From contig BDSI01000034.1 in assembly GCA_003117195.1 (NCBI GenBank), positions 580,956-644,955 of the forward strand: a stretch of 64,000 nucleotides of DNA, given 5' to 3'. Positions 34,590 through 47,928 of the stretch are shown here, one piece after another. Position numbers and translations under genes: made by a program. Within the stretch, counting starts at the first letter, position 1; every line of letters starts with the position of its first letter. The notes under the pieces were generated by a model. The model had not been told where the DNA came from. It ran no database searches and was given only the letters and a program-made list of their open reading frames with translations. Source of the stretch: Eudorina sp. 2006-703-Eu-15. Lineage: Eukaryota; Chlorophyta; Chlorophyceae; Chlamydomonadales; Volvocaceae.

Positions 34590-37431
34590 GCCATCCTGAG
34601 GTCGCCACCGAGGAGGTACTGGCGGCCCTCAAGGCCACGCCACGGGGCAAGGCACCAGGATGGGATGGACTGCCCGTTGAGCTATACAAGGCCTTCAGCA
34701 GGCAGTGCGCTCCCCTGATGGCCGCCGTATACACAGCCATCGGTAGGACTGGCTGCATGCCGGCAAGGTTCACAGACGGCATTATCAAGGTACTGTTCAA
34801 AAAAGGCGACCCCACGCAGCCGGGAAACTACCGCCCTATCACCCTTCTCAACACCGACTACCGCACCCTCGCCAAAATACTGGCAGCGCGCCTGGGGCCC
34901 GCCCTCAACACCGCCATCTCCGCCGAGCAGACGGCCTTCCTGCCGGGCCGCCTGATTGGCTACAATATCTTCACCCTCCGCCACCTCCCCCATCTCCTCC
35001 GCCGGCAAGGGCGCGCAGCCATCGTCGCCTTCCTGGACTTCGCCAAAGCATACGACACCGTCCACCGCGACTTTTTGGAGGCTGCGATGCGGGAACTGGG
35101 CGCATCTGAAAACCTGCGCAAGTGGGTCTCGACTCTCCTGTCGGACACACGGGCGCAGGCACTGGTGGGAGGCCGGCTCTCCCACCCGGTCCACATGGCG
35201 GCGGGCGTACGGCAGGGATGCCCCTTGGCCCCCCTGCTGTATCTCTTTGTAGCGCAAGCCCTTCTGTCATGGCTGCAGCGGAACAACATCGGGATCCGAA
35301 TGAGTCCCGCAGACGAGGACCGCATGACAGCGGTTCAGTTCGCAGACGACGGCCAGGTCCTTCTGGAAGGGGAGGCGACTGTCCCGGCGTTTCTTGAGGC
35401 CATGCAAACCTTCGCGCAAGCAGCTGGGCAACGGTTGAATCGAGACAAGGTGGAACTCCTGAAGATTGGATCCGAGCAGCCGCAACCACCGGCACCGGGA
35501 CCGAGCGCCGCCACGATTGCAGGGCTCCGACAGGTCTCGGCAGCCACCGCTCTCGGTATCCGATTCTCGAACTCTCCAGCCCTCCTTGCCCCCACCCGGC
35601 AGCAGTCCCTCTTGACAGCCCGACAACGCATGGACCGCCTCACCAGACCGCCGCTGACTGTATTCGGTCGCTGTGCGGGGGCTTCTGCCTACGCACTCCA
35701 ACTGGATACGTACCACTGGGAGCATGGCGGCCTCCCCACACAAGGCGAGGAGGAACAACTGGAGAGCTGGGCCGCGGCCGTCGGGGACCGGCGGGTCAGC
35801 CCGGTGACGCCTTGCCAACGCCTAACGGGCGTCCCCCGACAGCTGCTCTATGGCCACCCGGCCACGGGCGGTTTCGGACTCTTGCCACTCAAAGCCCACT
35901 GCTACGCGCGGAGGCTGTGTGGGCGACACGCCTGGCCCGGTCGGTGGGCCAACCGCCGGGGGCGCGCGGCCACCCGTGGGCGCAGGTGACGGCCACCTAC
36001 CTTCGACACCACCACCCGAATCTTAGCCCCAGCTCAGTACTGACGGCAGGCCCACCAGACAGCGCGGACACGCTGCCTGGATTGGCATCGCTGCCGCAGG
36101 ACATCCGCAGAATCATGGGGGCCCTCAGCCGCCTCCCGCCGGTGCAAGATGTGGACTCATCCCCACTCCCGGCGGCCGGCGACTGGTGCTTCAACATCCC
36201 CTTGTGGGGGAACCCACTCCTACCTAACACCACTCCGGGGGCAGCGGACGATGGCATGGAGGACCGCACAGGCGACACGGACCCGGACTTCACGCCGGTG
36301 GAGACGCGGGACACCGCGGGCCCGCCAGCGTGGCCCGGCCTGGAGAGGCGGCACACACGCCTGGCAGCATGCGGGAAGCTTCGCACAGTTGGGGACGCAG
36401 TGCGGGTCGCGCGTGCAGCCGGCGAGGCACCCGCAGCCGGTGCGGGATGGGACGCGTGGGTCCGCGACCACCTGGGTCCACAGGGGTCCATGACCTTAAG
36501 GCGGAGGCCGACCCTGACGGCCATCCACTGTCTACTCGCCGACATCAGCGACGAGTGGCGGGGAGCTGCAGCAGCGGTGCTGGACCATCCCGAGCGGGCG
36601 GGGGACCTGGAGTCCGAGGAAGAGACCCGTCGGCGGATTGTGGACCGGATGGGGTGGAGGCTAGCCAACTCGCTGACGGTCAAGCTTAGTGGCCTGACGG
36701 TCCGGCTGGCGACACAGCTGCAGATGCAGGAGGTGGCGGCAGCACGGGCACGACAGCATGCTGAATACGAGCAGGAGGCCAGGGGACAGCTTGAGACAGA
36801 CGGAGTGGCTGGGCCCCCGACATTCAGCATGCCTGCCACTCTACAGCGGCTTTGGGCCATCAAGTGGGAACGAGAGCACAAAGAAACACTGTGGCGCCTG
36901 GCGGTTGACGGGGTCCCGCTGCCTGGCAACAGCCACCTCCACAACGCCCACCCCGAGGCGTGCGGGTGTGGCGAGTACGGCGGTGCGGGGCCCCACCCGT
37001 GTTCACCACGGGCACACCATTTCTGGGCATGCCCGGTCGCTCAGGCAGTGATACAGCAGATCGGGGTACACGTTCCGGGCCCCATCACCCGAGCCAACGT
37101 GTGGCTGGCTGAGCCGCCACAGGGGATACAGCAAGGGGTTTGGGACATCGTTGCCCTGGCGGCGCTGACGGCCATGGAGCGGGCGAGGGTGGGGTTACGT
37201 GCAGCGACCCTCCACGGCGGCGCACAGCCCGTGCCGGGGGCGCCGGCTGCCCCATCGCCGGTTGATGTAGCTAAGGCGCGCGCAGTCATGGAGTTCTGGC
37301 AGCGGGTGACCAGTTTCGCAGAACTGGGCCGACCGCGACGGGGATGGGAGGGGGTGGGACCGGACCACCCAATCCTATCGGTGGTGGACGGCCGGATCCG
37401 CTGCGTGCAGCCAGTAGACGTAGACTCGTGA
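34590..37431 (+). pseudogene. LINE ORF2 reverse transcriptase and C-terminal domain, one frameshift
   Basis: The reverse transcriptase blocks run in order: GKAPGWDGLPVELYKAF, KKGDPTQPGNYRPITLLN, EQTAFLPGRLIGYNIF, AIVAFLDFAKAYDTVHRDF, GVRQGCPLAPLLYLF and the catalytic QFADDGQVLLEG (FADD, aspartates present). The first frame ends at 35989; the downstream frame (from about 35905, shifted by -1) continues as VWATRLARSVGQPPGARG to the stop at 37431, so a single-base deletion near 35.9 kb is likely. The C-terminal part contains a CGCG...HHFWACP cluster typical of LINE ORF2 zinc knuckles. No endonuclease domain is present. Broken and 5'-truncated, so it is not expected to be active. Confidence 0.88.
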
Positions 37432-38100
37432 TGGATAGATAGCAGCGCGAGACGCTAGGGGGTAGGGATTGGGACTAGGGAACCCCACTTCCGGGCACGA
37501 TGGGGATCCGTGGGTGCCCGAGGAGGGTCGGGCCCGACCAGTGGGAGTTGGCAGCGAGCGGGACGTGTAGGCGAGGGCCGCTTGCGACGGGAAGGGGTGT
37601 ACGACAGGGAAGCTTGCGTGGTGATGTGCTGCCTTGTGCAAACCATAGCCCCATCATGGAGCACCCGACTGCATACCCGGACCCAGCAAGGCCTGACGCG
37701 TGCGAGCCGCCTCGCTCTGGCTCAGCTGGGCAGGCAGGCCTGCCGGAGGGTGCAACCCTAGCTATTACGATTAGGTTGGGACGCGGGACCAGGCTAGTTT
37801 TACCGCACCAAGCAGGGGCGCGCCTCCGAAACGCGCCCTGGGTGCTGCAAGGACTTGAGGAGGTTGAACAGCGGACTGCGAGGCGCAGACCGCCCGGGAT
37901 GGGCCTTCGCCCACTCCCTTGAGGGGGCACAGCGGTCACCGATCCTCGGGGATCGGGCACGCGCCCTAGGTTGAGAGCGAGGGGACAGAGGCCCCTTACG
38001 CCCCTTTCCCCCGTATCCGGGGGAAAGTGCTTCGGCGGTCTCCCGTATGGGGCGGGTTAGCGCCCCCGGCCAGTGTCGGCCCGGCAGATATGTAACGATT

Positions 38101-38643
<543 letters not shown>

Positions 38644-38872
38644 AATATCACCCTGGCTTCCCTGGGGCAGCTCCCGGGTGCGGTCACGGGTAGCAGCAGC
38701 TCGCTCTGGGCCGACGGCGTTTCGCTGCCATTGTGGGTGGAGCAGCAAGTCAATCAGCCAGCAAGCCGCTCGTCCTTAACCTCGCCGGCGCTCACCCAAC
38801 GTTTCTTCTTTTCCTGGTTTCCGGTTTGTCGCGGTGCGGGGGTCCTCCTAGGCGCGTGTTAGGTGCACACGC

Positions 38873-39385
38873 ATGGCCCACAGGCTGCAGGAACTCGAAG
38901 CCTTCCAGGCGCGCGCGGAGGAGCTAAACGCCACGGTGGTCGCCGAGGCACTGGAGCCACGCGCGCGTGTTACGACGCGCGTTCAGGGAGTGATCAGCCC
39001 CGCCAACCCGACACCCAACCCCATCGTGGCGGCCATCCTTGCGCAGCGCGCCAGCTTCTTGTCAGCCGTCGACCACCGCGAGCTTTTCGCGTCCCCGCTG
39101 CAGCCGTGGCGGGTCGTCTACGTGGTGTCTTTCTTGGATGCGCCACACCTGGGTTTCTCCCGCCCGCGTGCCCCCGGCGCCTGTTCTTGCCCTTGCGTCT
39201 GTTGTTGCCCCTGCGCCGGTGGTTGCCCCCGCTGCCCCTGCGCCTGTTATTGCCCCCGGTTGCCCCCCACCCGCCGCCCAACTGCATCCCCGGCGCGCAG
39301 CATGCATTTGCGCGCTTGGGCTTCCGGCGTAGTGGGGAGCTCTGTGAGAGTCCGCACGCCGGCAGTCCGCAGCATCTGCTATTAG
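38873..39385 (+). CDS. Short ORF of the 381-bp-repeat element
   Basis: 170 codons starting MAHRLQELEAFQARAEELNA. The first ~100 residues look protein-like with a heptad-like helix and a FLSAVDHRELF segment; the rest becomes Cys/Pro-rich and probably out of frame. It may be the remnant of an ORF1 or gag-type protein. No domain recognised. Confidence 0.35.
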   Translation: MAHRLQELEAFQARAEELNATVVAEALEPRARVTTRVQGVISPANPTPNPIVAAILAQRASFLSAVDHRELFASPLQPWRVVYVVSFLDAPHLGFSRPRAPGACSCPCVCCCPCAGGCPRCPCACYCPRLPPTRRPTASPARSMHLRAWASGVVGSSVRVRTPAVRSICY

Positions 39386-39621
39386 TTCTTTGCCCCTGCG
39401 CTGTGACGGCCGTTGACCGCGTTCGTACCCGACACATCACTGCAAATTCGGCACCCGCATCTCTGCATTCCATTTGCTTTGCTCGTTTTTTCCTTCTTAC
39501 TAACAACTTTTAGGACCGTCGCGCTCACGTGTGTCCCTGTCTTGCCATTCGCCTTGCATGTCCTCCGACTTCGCTTCGCTAACCACTGACGGTGCTGCTT
39601 CGCTTGGTGCTCCCGTTTCTG

Positions 39622-40002
39622 CATTCAGGTCAGTATCTTTTCCTTCTGCACGGGCTGGGACGGTTGTGCCGGGCACTTGCTGTCGGCATTGCACGCGCTG
39701 TTGACGCATACGCCCCTGCTTTTGCTGCACCTTAGGATCAGTAGGTAGCTTAGTAGAGTTTTCATCTGCATTAGCCTACGACGTCATAGCCGCTGCTTCT
39801 GCTGGCGTCCCGGCGCCCACCGGCGCTCGACAACGATACGGGGCGCTGCAGCATCACGGCCTACACCACCTTGGGACTCCTTATGGACGACATATTTCGC
39901 CCTGGCATATTGGTAACTCTGGTCTCGGTCTCAGTCGTCGGTTGCATTGCTGGACACGGGTCTGCTTATTCGCGGCTCAGCTTTTCTCTTTGATAACACA
40001 CA
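39622..40002 (+). repeat. 381-bp repeat, right copy
   Basis: Second copy of the repeat; followed by a short CA tail to 40012 and then unrelated sequence. Confidence 0.9.
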
Positions 40003-43000
40003 CACACACACACGGTCAGCCACGTTGTGGGCTTATGGAGCATCTGCCCAATCAAAAGGAACCCTCGCCGCCTGAGCCCTTCCCACGCACTGTACGTCAC
40101 GGTCGTCAACTTGAACTGACTTTGTCCGCTGCCCGCTTCTGCACCTGCATCTCTTTCCGCTATTCCGCAGCACACAGGTAACGAACGACCTTGGCGGCGG
40201 CGGCAGTGCTGGTGGCGAAGGCAGCACTGGTTCCGATGGCTGGGGCGGCTCACAGCCGTGGTGGTGCGGCGGCGATCTCGGCAGCGGCAATGGCAGCTGG
40301 AGCGGTGGCGGTGATAGATTGGGTTGTGAGGTGGTGACGGCTGCAAGGGGTTCGGGTCGGTCGGCAGCCGATGCGTGGGGCGGGTAGGCTGGCGGGTAAA
40401 TCTGGGAAGGTGCAGTGCCGTTGACAACTCTCCTTATACGGCACCGGACACACGTAAGTGAGGGTCGGCCTGCGGGAATACGGCCGACCTGAAGGATTTG
40501 GCGGTTTGTGCGGCGTTGATGGTTGTCGTCCGTTGCTACTGAGCGCCCCGCATACGGTACGACGCCGAGCTGGGACGAGGACGGGTGGGTGGGAAACCTC
40601 CTGGCAGTGATGGCATTGTGCGTTACACGAGTTGGCGAAAGATCGAGCAAACGTACTCGAGATTCAATACACGAAGAACTACCTCTCAAGGTGCGACGAC
40701 CATGACACTGACTGGACCCCGACACAGACTAGACGGTTGGACCTGCTTGCGGTCCATCTTTGCCGCAATTGACCCCACCAGCCCGGCGTCCATCCGACAC
40801 GAGGATGAGGAAAATGCGTCAGGATTGAAGAGTTGCAGCACGGGCGAGCGCGCAAGGATTGTAGGCGGCTTAGGCGCCTCCCCACAATTAATACAGTTTC
40901 TTGCGTGTCAAGGAATACAGTATCTTGTGCGGCGCGAAGTGATTTGCTCGGCAACGACGCCCATCGTGGCCAACAGGGCCCAACGTGGTTTCCAACGGAA
41001 AGAAGTGCAGTTGTCATACGATGCGATTGTGAAAGTTCGGCGACGACGGACGGACGGACGGACGGCCCATCTCGGCCCCCTGCGCACACCACATGACCTT
41101 ACCGCCGTGTTCCCAGCTGGACTGGGTATCGGTTTCGCGATATCCCGGCAGCCTTCCGGACCACGGCGCCAACCGAGGGGGCCGCAGGTTGCCCCAACGT
41201 GTCCAGAGGGCATATGGCGAGGACTGCCGGATGTAGGACCTCATCGATTCAGCTTCGAACACCTTCCTCTGCCCCAGCCCCGCCAGCCAGATACGGTACA
41301 TCTTCTCCTGAATCACGGCAGCCGATTCGAAATGATCGGCGCAGAGGACAATTCAGGCAAAGCACACAGTTCACGGCTACTAAAGCACAGGCCACGGGTA
41401 CAGTTCTGAACAGTGTCTGGGCTCCGCTGAGCCATATTGCATGGCACACGCCGCACCCCGTGCGTCTTACCAACGACGAACACACATTTCACAAACGTCA
41501 CAAATTCGAATGATGCCCGCCGCCCGTCCCAACACCGGATGTCACCGGGGGTTCGAACAATGGCAGCTCTAATCTCTAATTGGAATAAAGCTATCCCGAG
41601 GGCTGCGCAGGGGCCGAGCTGATGCTACACGGAACCACAGTGCGCGCACCTGCCGACGACGCGCCCGGGTGCACCCACCCCGCTTTGGGTACATGTGAGT
41701 TGCCTCATCGGCGGGTTCGTCGCTGAGCACAACACGCTTCGTTTGTAGCCCGGCGCCTGAAATGCAATAACGCCGTAATGAAGCATCGTGATGCTTAAAC
41801 GGCGACACACACTCGATCCACCAGACGAGATAGACGGGAACGACGCGAAACGGGTGGGTCAGTGGCCTGGTGACGAACAGCCCGCACAACACAAGACTGC
41901 GACAGCGTGTCGGCGAACTGGCCGCACGCAATACACCGCGGCAACCTGGAAAAACGCTAGCTCGCCGTGCCGGTTTCATCATCAAACAAATCAGTGTACC
42001 ATCACGCCGCGTTGTACCGTACGAAGTGTGCGAAACCTCAACAGAGTCCACATCCGACCCCCTCAAGCGTCGTGTTAAACAGCCAGCGTCTCTCGTATAC
42101 AGCGAGCAGGCCCCACAGAAACGTTGTTTGCCCCGAGGGCCGGGGCCGGGAGCCTGGGCTTTCCACGAGCCTGACAGAGTGGGGCCATCGGACAGGTCGG
42201 AGCTGGCAGCAGCAGCGACGACAACAACAACAACAGCAATAGCAGCAGCATAATCATGGATAACAAGCAGACCAGTTAATTGCGCATCCGCTGTGGAGTA
42301 AAATCAATGAAGCCGAAGGACGCAATCGATGGAAATTCAATCAGTTCCTGCAGCGCAAAGCTCCAGATGGGCAAATAATTGCAAGCAAAGCACCCCTACA
42401 GCCCCACGCTCAAGTCCTACGGCGAGGGTGAACCGTGCGTGGGATCCCAAAGCCGCCGCAGACGATCACGCCCTTCTCCTACTGCCGTACAGGTCCTTGA
42501 CTGACAATCGCCAATGTCCCTCCATGCCGCACCCAAGACCCGACACGGAGGACCCCTTGACTACAAAAACACATTCCAATCGGCACGCACAACCGCCCGG
42601 CGCCGGTCGAGGCTTGCTCCGCCGCTCATCGCACCCCTGCCGTCGCTGGGTCCCTCCAGTCTCTAGAGTCCTGCCGCCACCACATCACATCACATCACAT
42701 CACATCCATTCTTCACTTCATTCGCTGGAGCTCCGCAGCTACCTTATCCCGTCTGTATGAACGCATCTACGGCACTTTGGGCATCGAGACATTAACGCCA
42801 TTCCAAGGCGTCATGAAAGACGGTTGAAGACACCGGCTCCTAGGGGCAGTCCGCAACGTGCCCCTGTCGCCGCAGCGAAATGCACTGCGGTGCGGCCGCG
42901 CGCACCGACAGTCCCCGAAAGCGCCCGCAGCCCCCGGTCGCCTCCACCTCCACCCTCCAAACCCATCTTCATCTGCCGCGTATAGCAAGCCTTTGCGCCA

Positions 43001-43628
43001 CCCCGCCAACCCCCCCAATAACCCCGCGCCTCTGCCCCTCTCTTTGCCGCCGCCTCCTCACCACGAGCGCGAGCACGAGCACGTCCCCTCCCGCCCTTGG
43101 ACCGTCCCGTCTACCGTCGCGACAGAGCGACAAGTTGGGCCTTATGTACTTCAATACCGCACTCGGGGGGATCTCTCCCCTCGACCCCCCTCACCACGTC
43201 ACCACACCCGAGCCGGTGCAGCGAACGTCAAGAACCGGCACAGCCCGCACTTTCGCAGCCTCCCTGCCCGCGCGGACGGGTACGGGACCGGCGCACGGGC
43301 ACCGCAGGGCAGGCCGCGCATGAGAATGCAGCGCACAACTAGCAATAAAATCAAATCCACGCGATACCATCCACGTTTCTTATGAGCACACGGTATGAAT
43401 CCCTTGTCTTACTGCTTTTAGACACCAAGAGGCGCCTGAGAGGGCAGAGCGGCGAGGCTTCCGAAGCGACACGATTGGCGCCCCGGGAGGCGAGAGCTCC
43501 CCTTCCCCCACGCATCCGGCCTCGACCCCTTCGACGGCCTCTGCGCAGACCTGGGGTTCTAGCCCTGCGCCCAGCGGTGGCCGCCCCGGTCGAATACCCC
43601 CCTGCCGCACTGGGCGGCCACAAGACAA

Positions 43629-43753
43629 ACCACCACCGCCACCACCACCGCCACCACCGCCACCACCACCGCCACCACCACCACCACCACCACCACCACC
43701 ACCACCACCACCACCACCACCACCACCACCACCACCGCCACCACCACCACCGC
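43629..43753. repeat. (CCA/CCG)n trinucleotide tract
   Basis: About 125 bp of cac/cca with occasional ccg units; gives poly-His, poly-Thr or poly-Pro on plus frames and poly-Gly or poly-Val on minus. I see no gene around it. Confidence 0.9.
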
Positions 43754-44430
43754 CCGCCAAATCTCCCCCTTGCCTACCACATCACCCACCCTCCGCCCTT
43801 CCGAGACGCAGTACTGCTCGTACGGCAGTTTGGTACATGATTAAACCATTTGTAGCTGCTTTCCGCCCTCTGTGACGGGATGTGGGTTTGGGGCCGGGAA
43901 GGCGCCGGCACGCGGAGGCGCAGGCGCCCATCGTCCCCCACCACCCCACCCAAACTCACATGCCGCACACCCAGCGCCCGGGTTCACATCACACCACCTT
44001 GCTCACACCACCTTGCTCACATCACCTTGCTTGAAGAGGCATCCATCGACACTGACCCAGCATCTGCCTGTACCAGCCCCCCACGGCATGTGTACGAACC
44101 GCTTTCCGCTCATGCATTTCGCGTTAAAATTAATGAAGCCTGTCCCACTTCTCGCGACTGCAGCAGCCCCGCCTCTCACCCACAGCAACCTCTGCGCGAT
44201 CGCCCACGGCCCCGTTGCTCACCCTCCATTCATTTGCCCTGGCCTGCCGCGGCGCGCTTATTCCACGTCCTTGTGGCGCGACAAGCATCTTCAGGTACTG
44301 CTTTCACACGACATGCGCTGACCATGTACTAAGCTTACGGTAATAAATCACTTTGAAAACACGGTGCCATGTCGTACTTATTTGTACGGACAGCGAGGTG
44401 CACGAGCGCGGCTTCCGAAACACAGTTTTC

Positions 44431-44497
44431 TTATTAAACACAAGAGAACACAAACGAGTTAAACACAAACGAGTTAAACACAAACGAGTTAACGAGT
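44431..44497. repeat. Tandem repeat of ttaaacacaaacgag
   Basis: Three to four units of roughly 15-16 bp (gagttaaacacaaac) in AT-rich sequence downstream of the cyclase gene. Confidence 0.85.
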
Positions 44498-44675
44498 TCA
44501 AAATATACTGAGTGCATCCATCCACCCGTGCCGTCATGGCGCCTCTCCGCCTCTCGAGGGCCCGCTGGCGTGTGCGCTTTCATGATCCGTCGTACAGACT
44601 TCACCTGTCAGCCGATTGGACGGCCTCTCCAAGGCCATGCATCGGCACCGCAGAGTCACTAGCGTTGCGGTGACG

Positions 44676-47146
44676 TCATTGCCGCGTGCGCAGCCAGCTG
44701 CCGTCTGATCGAGCGGCGGCTGCCGCCGCCGGCGCCGCCACCGCGCGGCCCGCGGCTCCGCCGGCGGCGCCGACCCGCGCCTCCAACGACAGCCGGTAGG
44801 CGCTGCGGCTGCCGGCCAAACCCGCCGCCACCCCAGCCACGGATCCCGTCCCCGTCGCGGGCCGAACCGTCGTGCGCAGCCCACTGTACGACTTGGATGC
44901 GTCGAAGGCGCCCTCGACGCCTCGACAGCTCATGGCGGCCGACACCGCGGCCGCGGGTCCCGGCGCGCCGTTCCCAGCGACCGCCGCCGCCGCTGCCGCT
45001 GTCGCCGCCGCAGAGCCGTCGATCGTCGAGGCGCGTCGAGCGCGCGCGGCCCGCCTCGACGACCCGAACGCAAAGAGCGGCGCCGGCACCGACATCGACG
45101 GCGGCGGCGCGCCCGCCTCCGAGGCTGCCGCGGTGGCGGCCACCCCTGCTATGTCGGTGGCCCGCGCGCCCCGCAGGATGCTGCCACCGCCGACGCTGCC
45201 GACGCTCCGTTCGAACATCCTGCAGTGCACAGAGCGTATCCCGGATGTAATCCTCAGCACGGTTGGGGAACAGACTTGGAATGTCACAACCATCCCTAAC
45301 CCTGCATCCCTGACCCTCGCATCTCTGGGCACGTCCGGGGCCCTAGGGTTGGCCCCTCAGAGCGGGGCGGTGGCACTGCTGTTGAGCCCTCGCCCCCTCC
45401 CGGTCCCTCCCGGCCACTGACTGCCGTGTGCGCTCCAACGGCGCCTCCGGTACAGAGGGTGTGGGAGGGAAGGACATGAAGCCCCATCGGGCGCGTTTGC
45501 CCGTTCACGCATTGCGAGGGCCGGGGATGTGGCGGCGCCACGCCTTCCGAGGGAGCGCGGCCTTCGAAAAGTGAGAGGGAGAGACGGAGACCCGGCCGAC
45601 CCCTGCCACGCCGCCCCCTCGCCCCCTCCCACCCTCAATGTCGCACACCTTCACGGTCCGCCACTCACCCGCAGACGTACGCCCGGTGGAGGCCCCGCTT
45701 GCGGATGCCGCCCAGGCCCGAGCTGTCCGCACGAGTGAACGCCAGCAGCTGCTGCCGCCGGGCCGCCGCCGCCGCACCCGCCGCCGCCGCACTCGCTGGC
45801 GCGGTCGGCAGCCCCTTGCCCGCCGCCGCCGCCGCACCCACTCCCGCGATAAGACCGCCGCCGTCGCCGCCCAACGTCCGCTGTCGCCCGGGCTCCCCCA
45901 CCCGCTCCATCTCCGTCTCCAACTCCGCCAGCTCGGCCAGTTCCTCCTCCAGGTTCAGAGCCCACAGCTGCTCCGCCATGGCCTCGTTGCGGGTGGACTC
46001 GTCGCACAGCACCTGGCCGCACGCCGCCGCCGCCGCCAGTTTGGCCGCCGCCGCCACGGGTCGGCCGCTGTAGACCAGGTCGTGCGTGTGGTCTTGGATG
46101 CCCCACTCCGCAGTGCCGGTGGCGATGCCGGCTCGGATCCTGCCGGGCGGGGTGGGATGGACAGCGCCATAGGCGTTGACGTATGTATAAAATGGGCACC
46201 GAGTACCTGGTGGCCGAGTCGGTGTCGGGCGGGGCCCGCGACATACGAGCCGGGACGCAAAGCTGCGACACCCAGGGCGGCGAGGCTCCCTCCGACTCGC
46301 GGGGGCGCTGGCAGCGCATGGCGGACCGCCAAGTCGTGTCCCATGAGGGGGCTCCCATCCGCCTGTTGGGACGGACTCCACGACTCCAGGGGGGCTGCAG
46401 CGGCTCTGGCACTCCGGCCCCGGGCATGGACCCGCGCGGCCCCCCCGTCCCGTCCCGACCCTCGTACCTGAGGCCCCTCAGCAGCACAATCGGGCCGCTG
46501 GCGCCTCCGCCGCCGCCGCCGCCGCAGCCGCCCATCTCCTCTGCTGGGACATGGTGTCCGACATCGTGACTCAGATGTTGCGACAGCTCGGTCGGCGACA
46601 CCGGCACCGAGGCTGGGGCCGCCGCCGCCGCCGCCACCGCCGCCGCCGCAGCTGCAGCCGCCGCCGCCGCCGCAGCAGCAGCAGCAGCCGCAGTCGCCGC
46701 AGTCACCGATGGGGATGGGGGGGACGCGAAGGGCGATGGCGGCTCGCCGCGCGGCAGCGTCACCGCGACCCGTGGGACGCGTCCCGAGGGAGGGATGTCC
46801 AGGGGGGGCGTCCTCGTCGTGGTTGCCGAGGGCTCCCGAGGACTGACGGACTGGGGGACAGGCAGGAAGGGGGTCCGGCAGCAGGGAGGGGGAGTCGGGG
46901 GCCGGGGGAAGCGACGCACCGCCTCTTTGAGGGAACCTCCCCCACGAGCGCGCGCCGCGGGACAACGCGACACTTGACCGATACGGTAGATGCGGTGCCA
47001 GTACCACCGTACAGCCGTACGGCAGACACCGAGCCTGCACTCACCACACGCATATTGAATCCTTGGTCTGTGTTTGGACGGCCGCCGACCGGTCCTCGCC
47101 CCCGCCCCGCGCCCCCGCGGCGCACACCCGCCTCGCCCGGGAAGTC

Positions 47147-47179
<33 letters not shown>

Positions 47180-47897
47180 GCGGCCGAACAAACCGCTGGT
47201 GGCGGCGGCGGCCGCCGCCGCCATGCTGCTCGCAAAGGGGCCCGGCGCGTCGGACGTTGCCGCCAGCGCGCCGCCATCACTGGCTGGTTCGCACAACTGG
47301 GAGCAGCTGCTGCTGCCGTACCCTCCGCGACCGCTCGCGCAATCCACCGACGGCGCTGTGCGTGCGTCAGCTCGTCCACTGGGATGCCGTACTCTTCCGC
47401 CGGCGCCGTCGGGGCCGCCGGCGACGTCGCTGCCGTCGCCCTCACCGCCGCCGCGCGACGCCGTACCGCCATATGGGTACGGGCTGAAAGCGCTCACATC
47501 GCTCACCAGCGCCGGCGGCTGGCGGAGGCGGACAGATGTGCCGCCGCCGCGGCCGCCGCCGTCGCCACCGACCAAGGCTCCCTGCGTGCCGTACGACGCA
47601 GCTATCCTTGCCGCCACCGCCGCCGGCATTGGGCACTCCGCCGCACACTCCTCTCCGCCGCACTCGCTCTCGGTTCCGTCGCCCGCCTCCGCGACGGCGC
47701 CGCCGACGCCGCTATGAGGCAGCGCCGCGGCAACAGCGGCGGCGGCGGCGGTGGCGGCGGCGGCGGCGGGTGCGACCGCCGGCCCCGTCAGCGCCTTGGG
47801 GCCCTGCTGGGTGAGGGCCCGGCGCGAGCGGCACTCCAGTCGCCGCATCATCAGAAACGTCGCGAGGTTACCCCCGCTGGCGGACCTCGACTGCATA

Positions 47898-47928
<31 letters not shown>

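Larger units (their letters stand above)
40013..44675. other. Stretch with no recognised gene
   Basis: Open frames exist on both strands (for example plus 40585-41409, minus 41569-42066 and plus 42858-43385), but none has a recognisable domain, consistent codon pattern or convincing splice structure. Protein-like fragments appear on the minus strand near 41.1-41.3 kb and 41.6-41.8 kb and may be relics. Contains small cacat and caacaa tracts at 42.2 and 42.68 kb and larger microsatellites listed separately. The 3' untranslated region of the cyclase gene should occupy the right end. Confidence 0.45.

Noticed and set aside
40585..41409. 274-codon plus-strand frame as a gene
   Set aside because: No domain, an equally plausible minus-strand frame over the same bases, and no splice or codon support.
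43380..43840. Poly-His (plus) and poly-Gly (minus) frames suggesting a zinc- or RNA-binding protein
   Set aside because: The frame is open only because of the CCA tract; flanking codons show no domain and no splice structure.
44460..44500. CRISPR-like array (repeated aaacacaaacgagtt)
   Set aside because: Units are adjacent with no spacers, only three to four copies, in a eukaryotic context.
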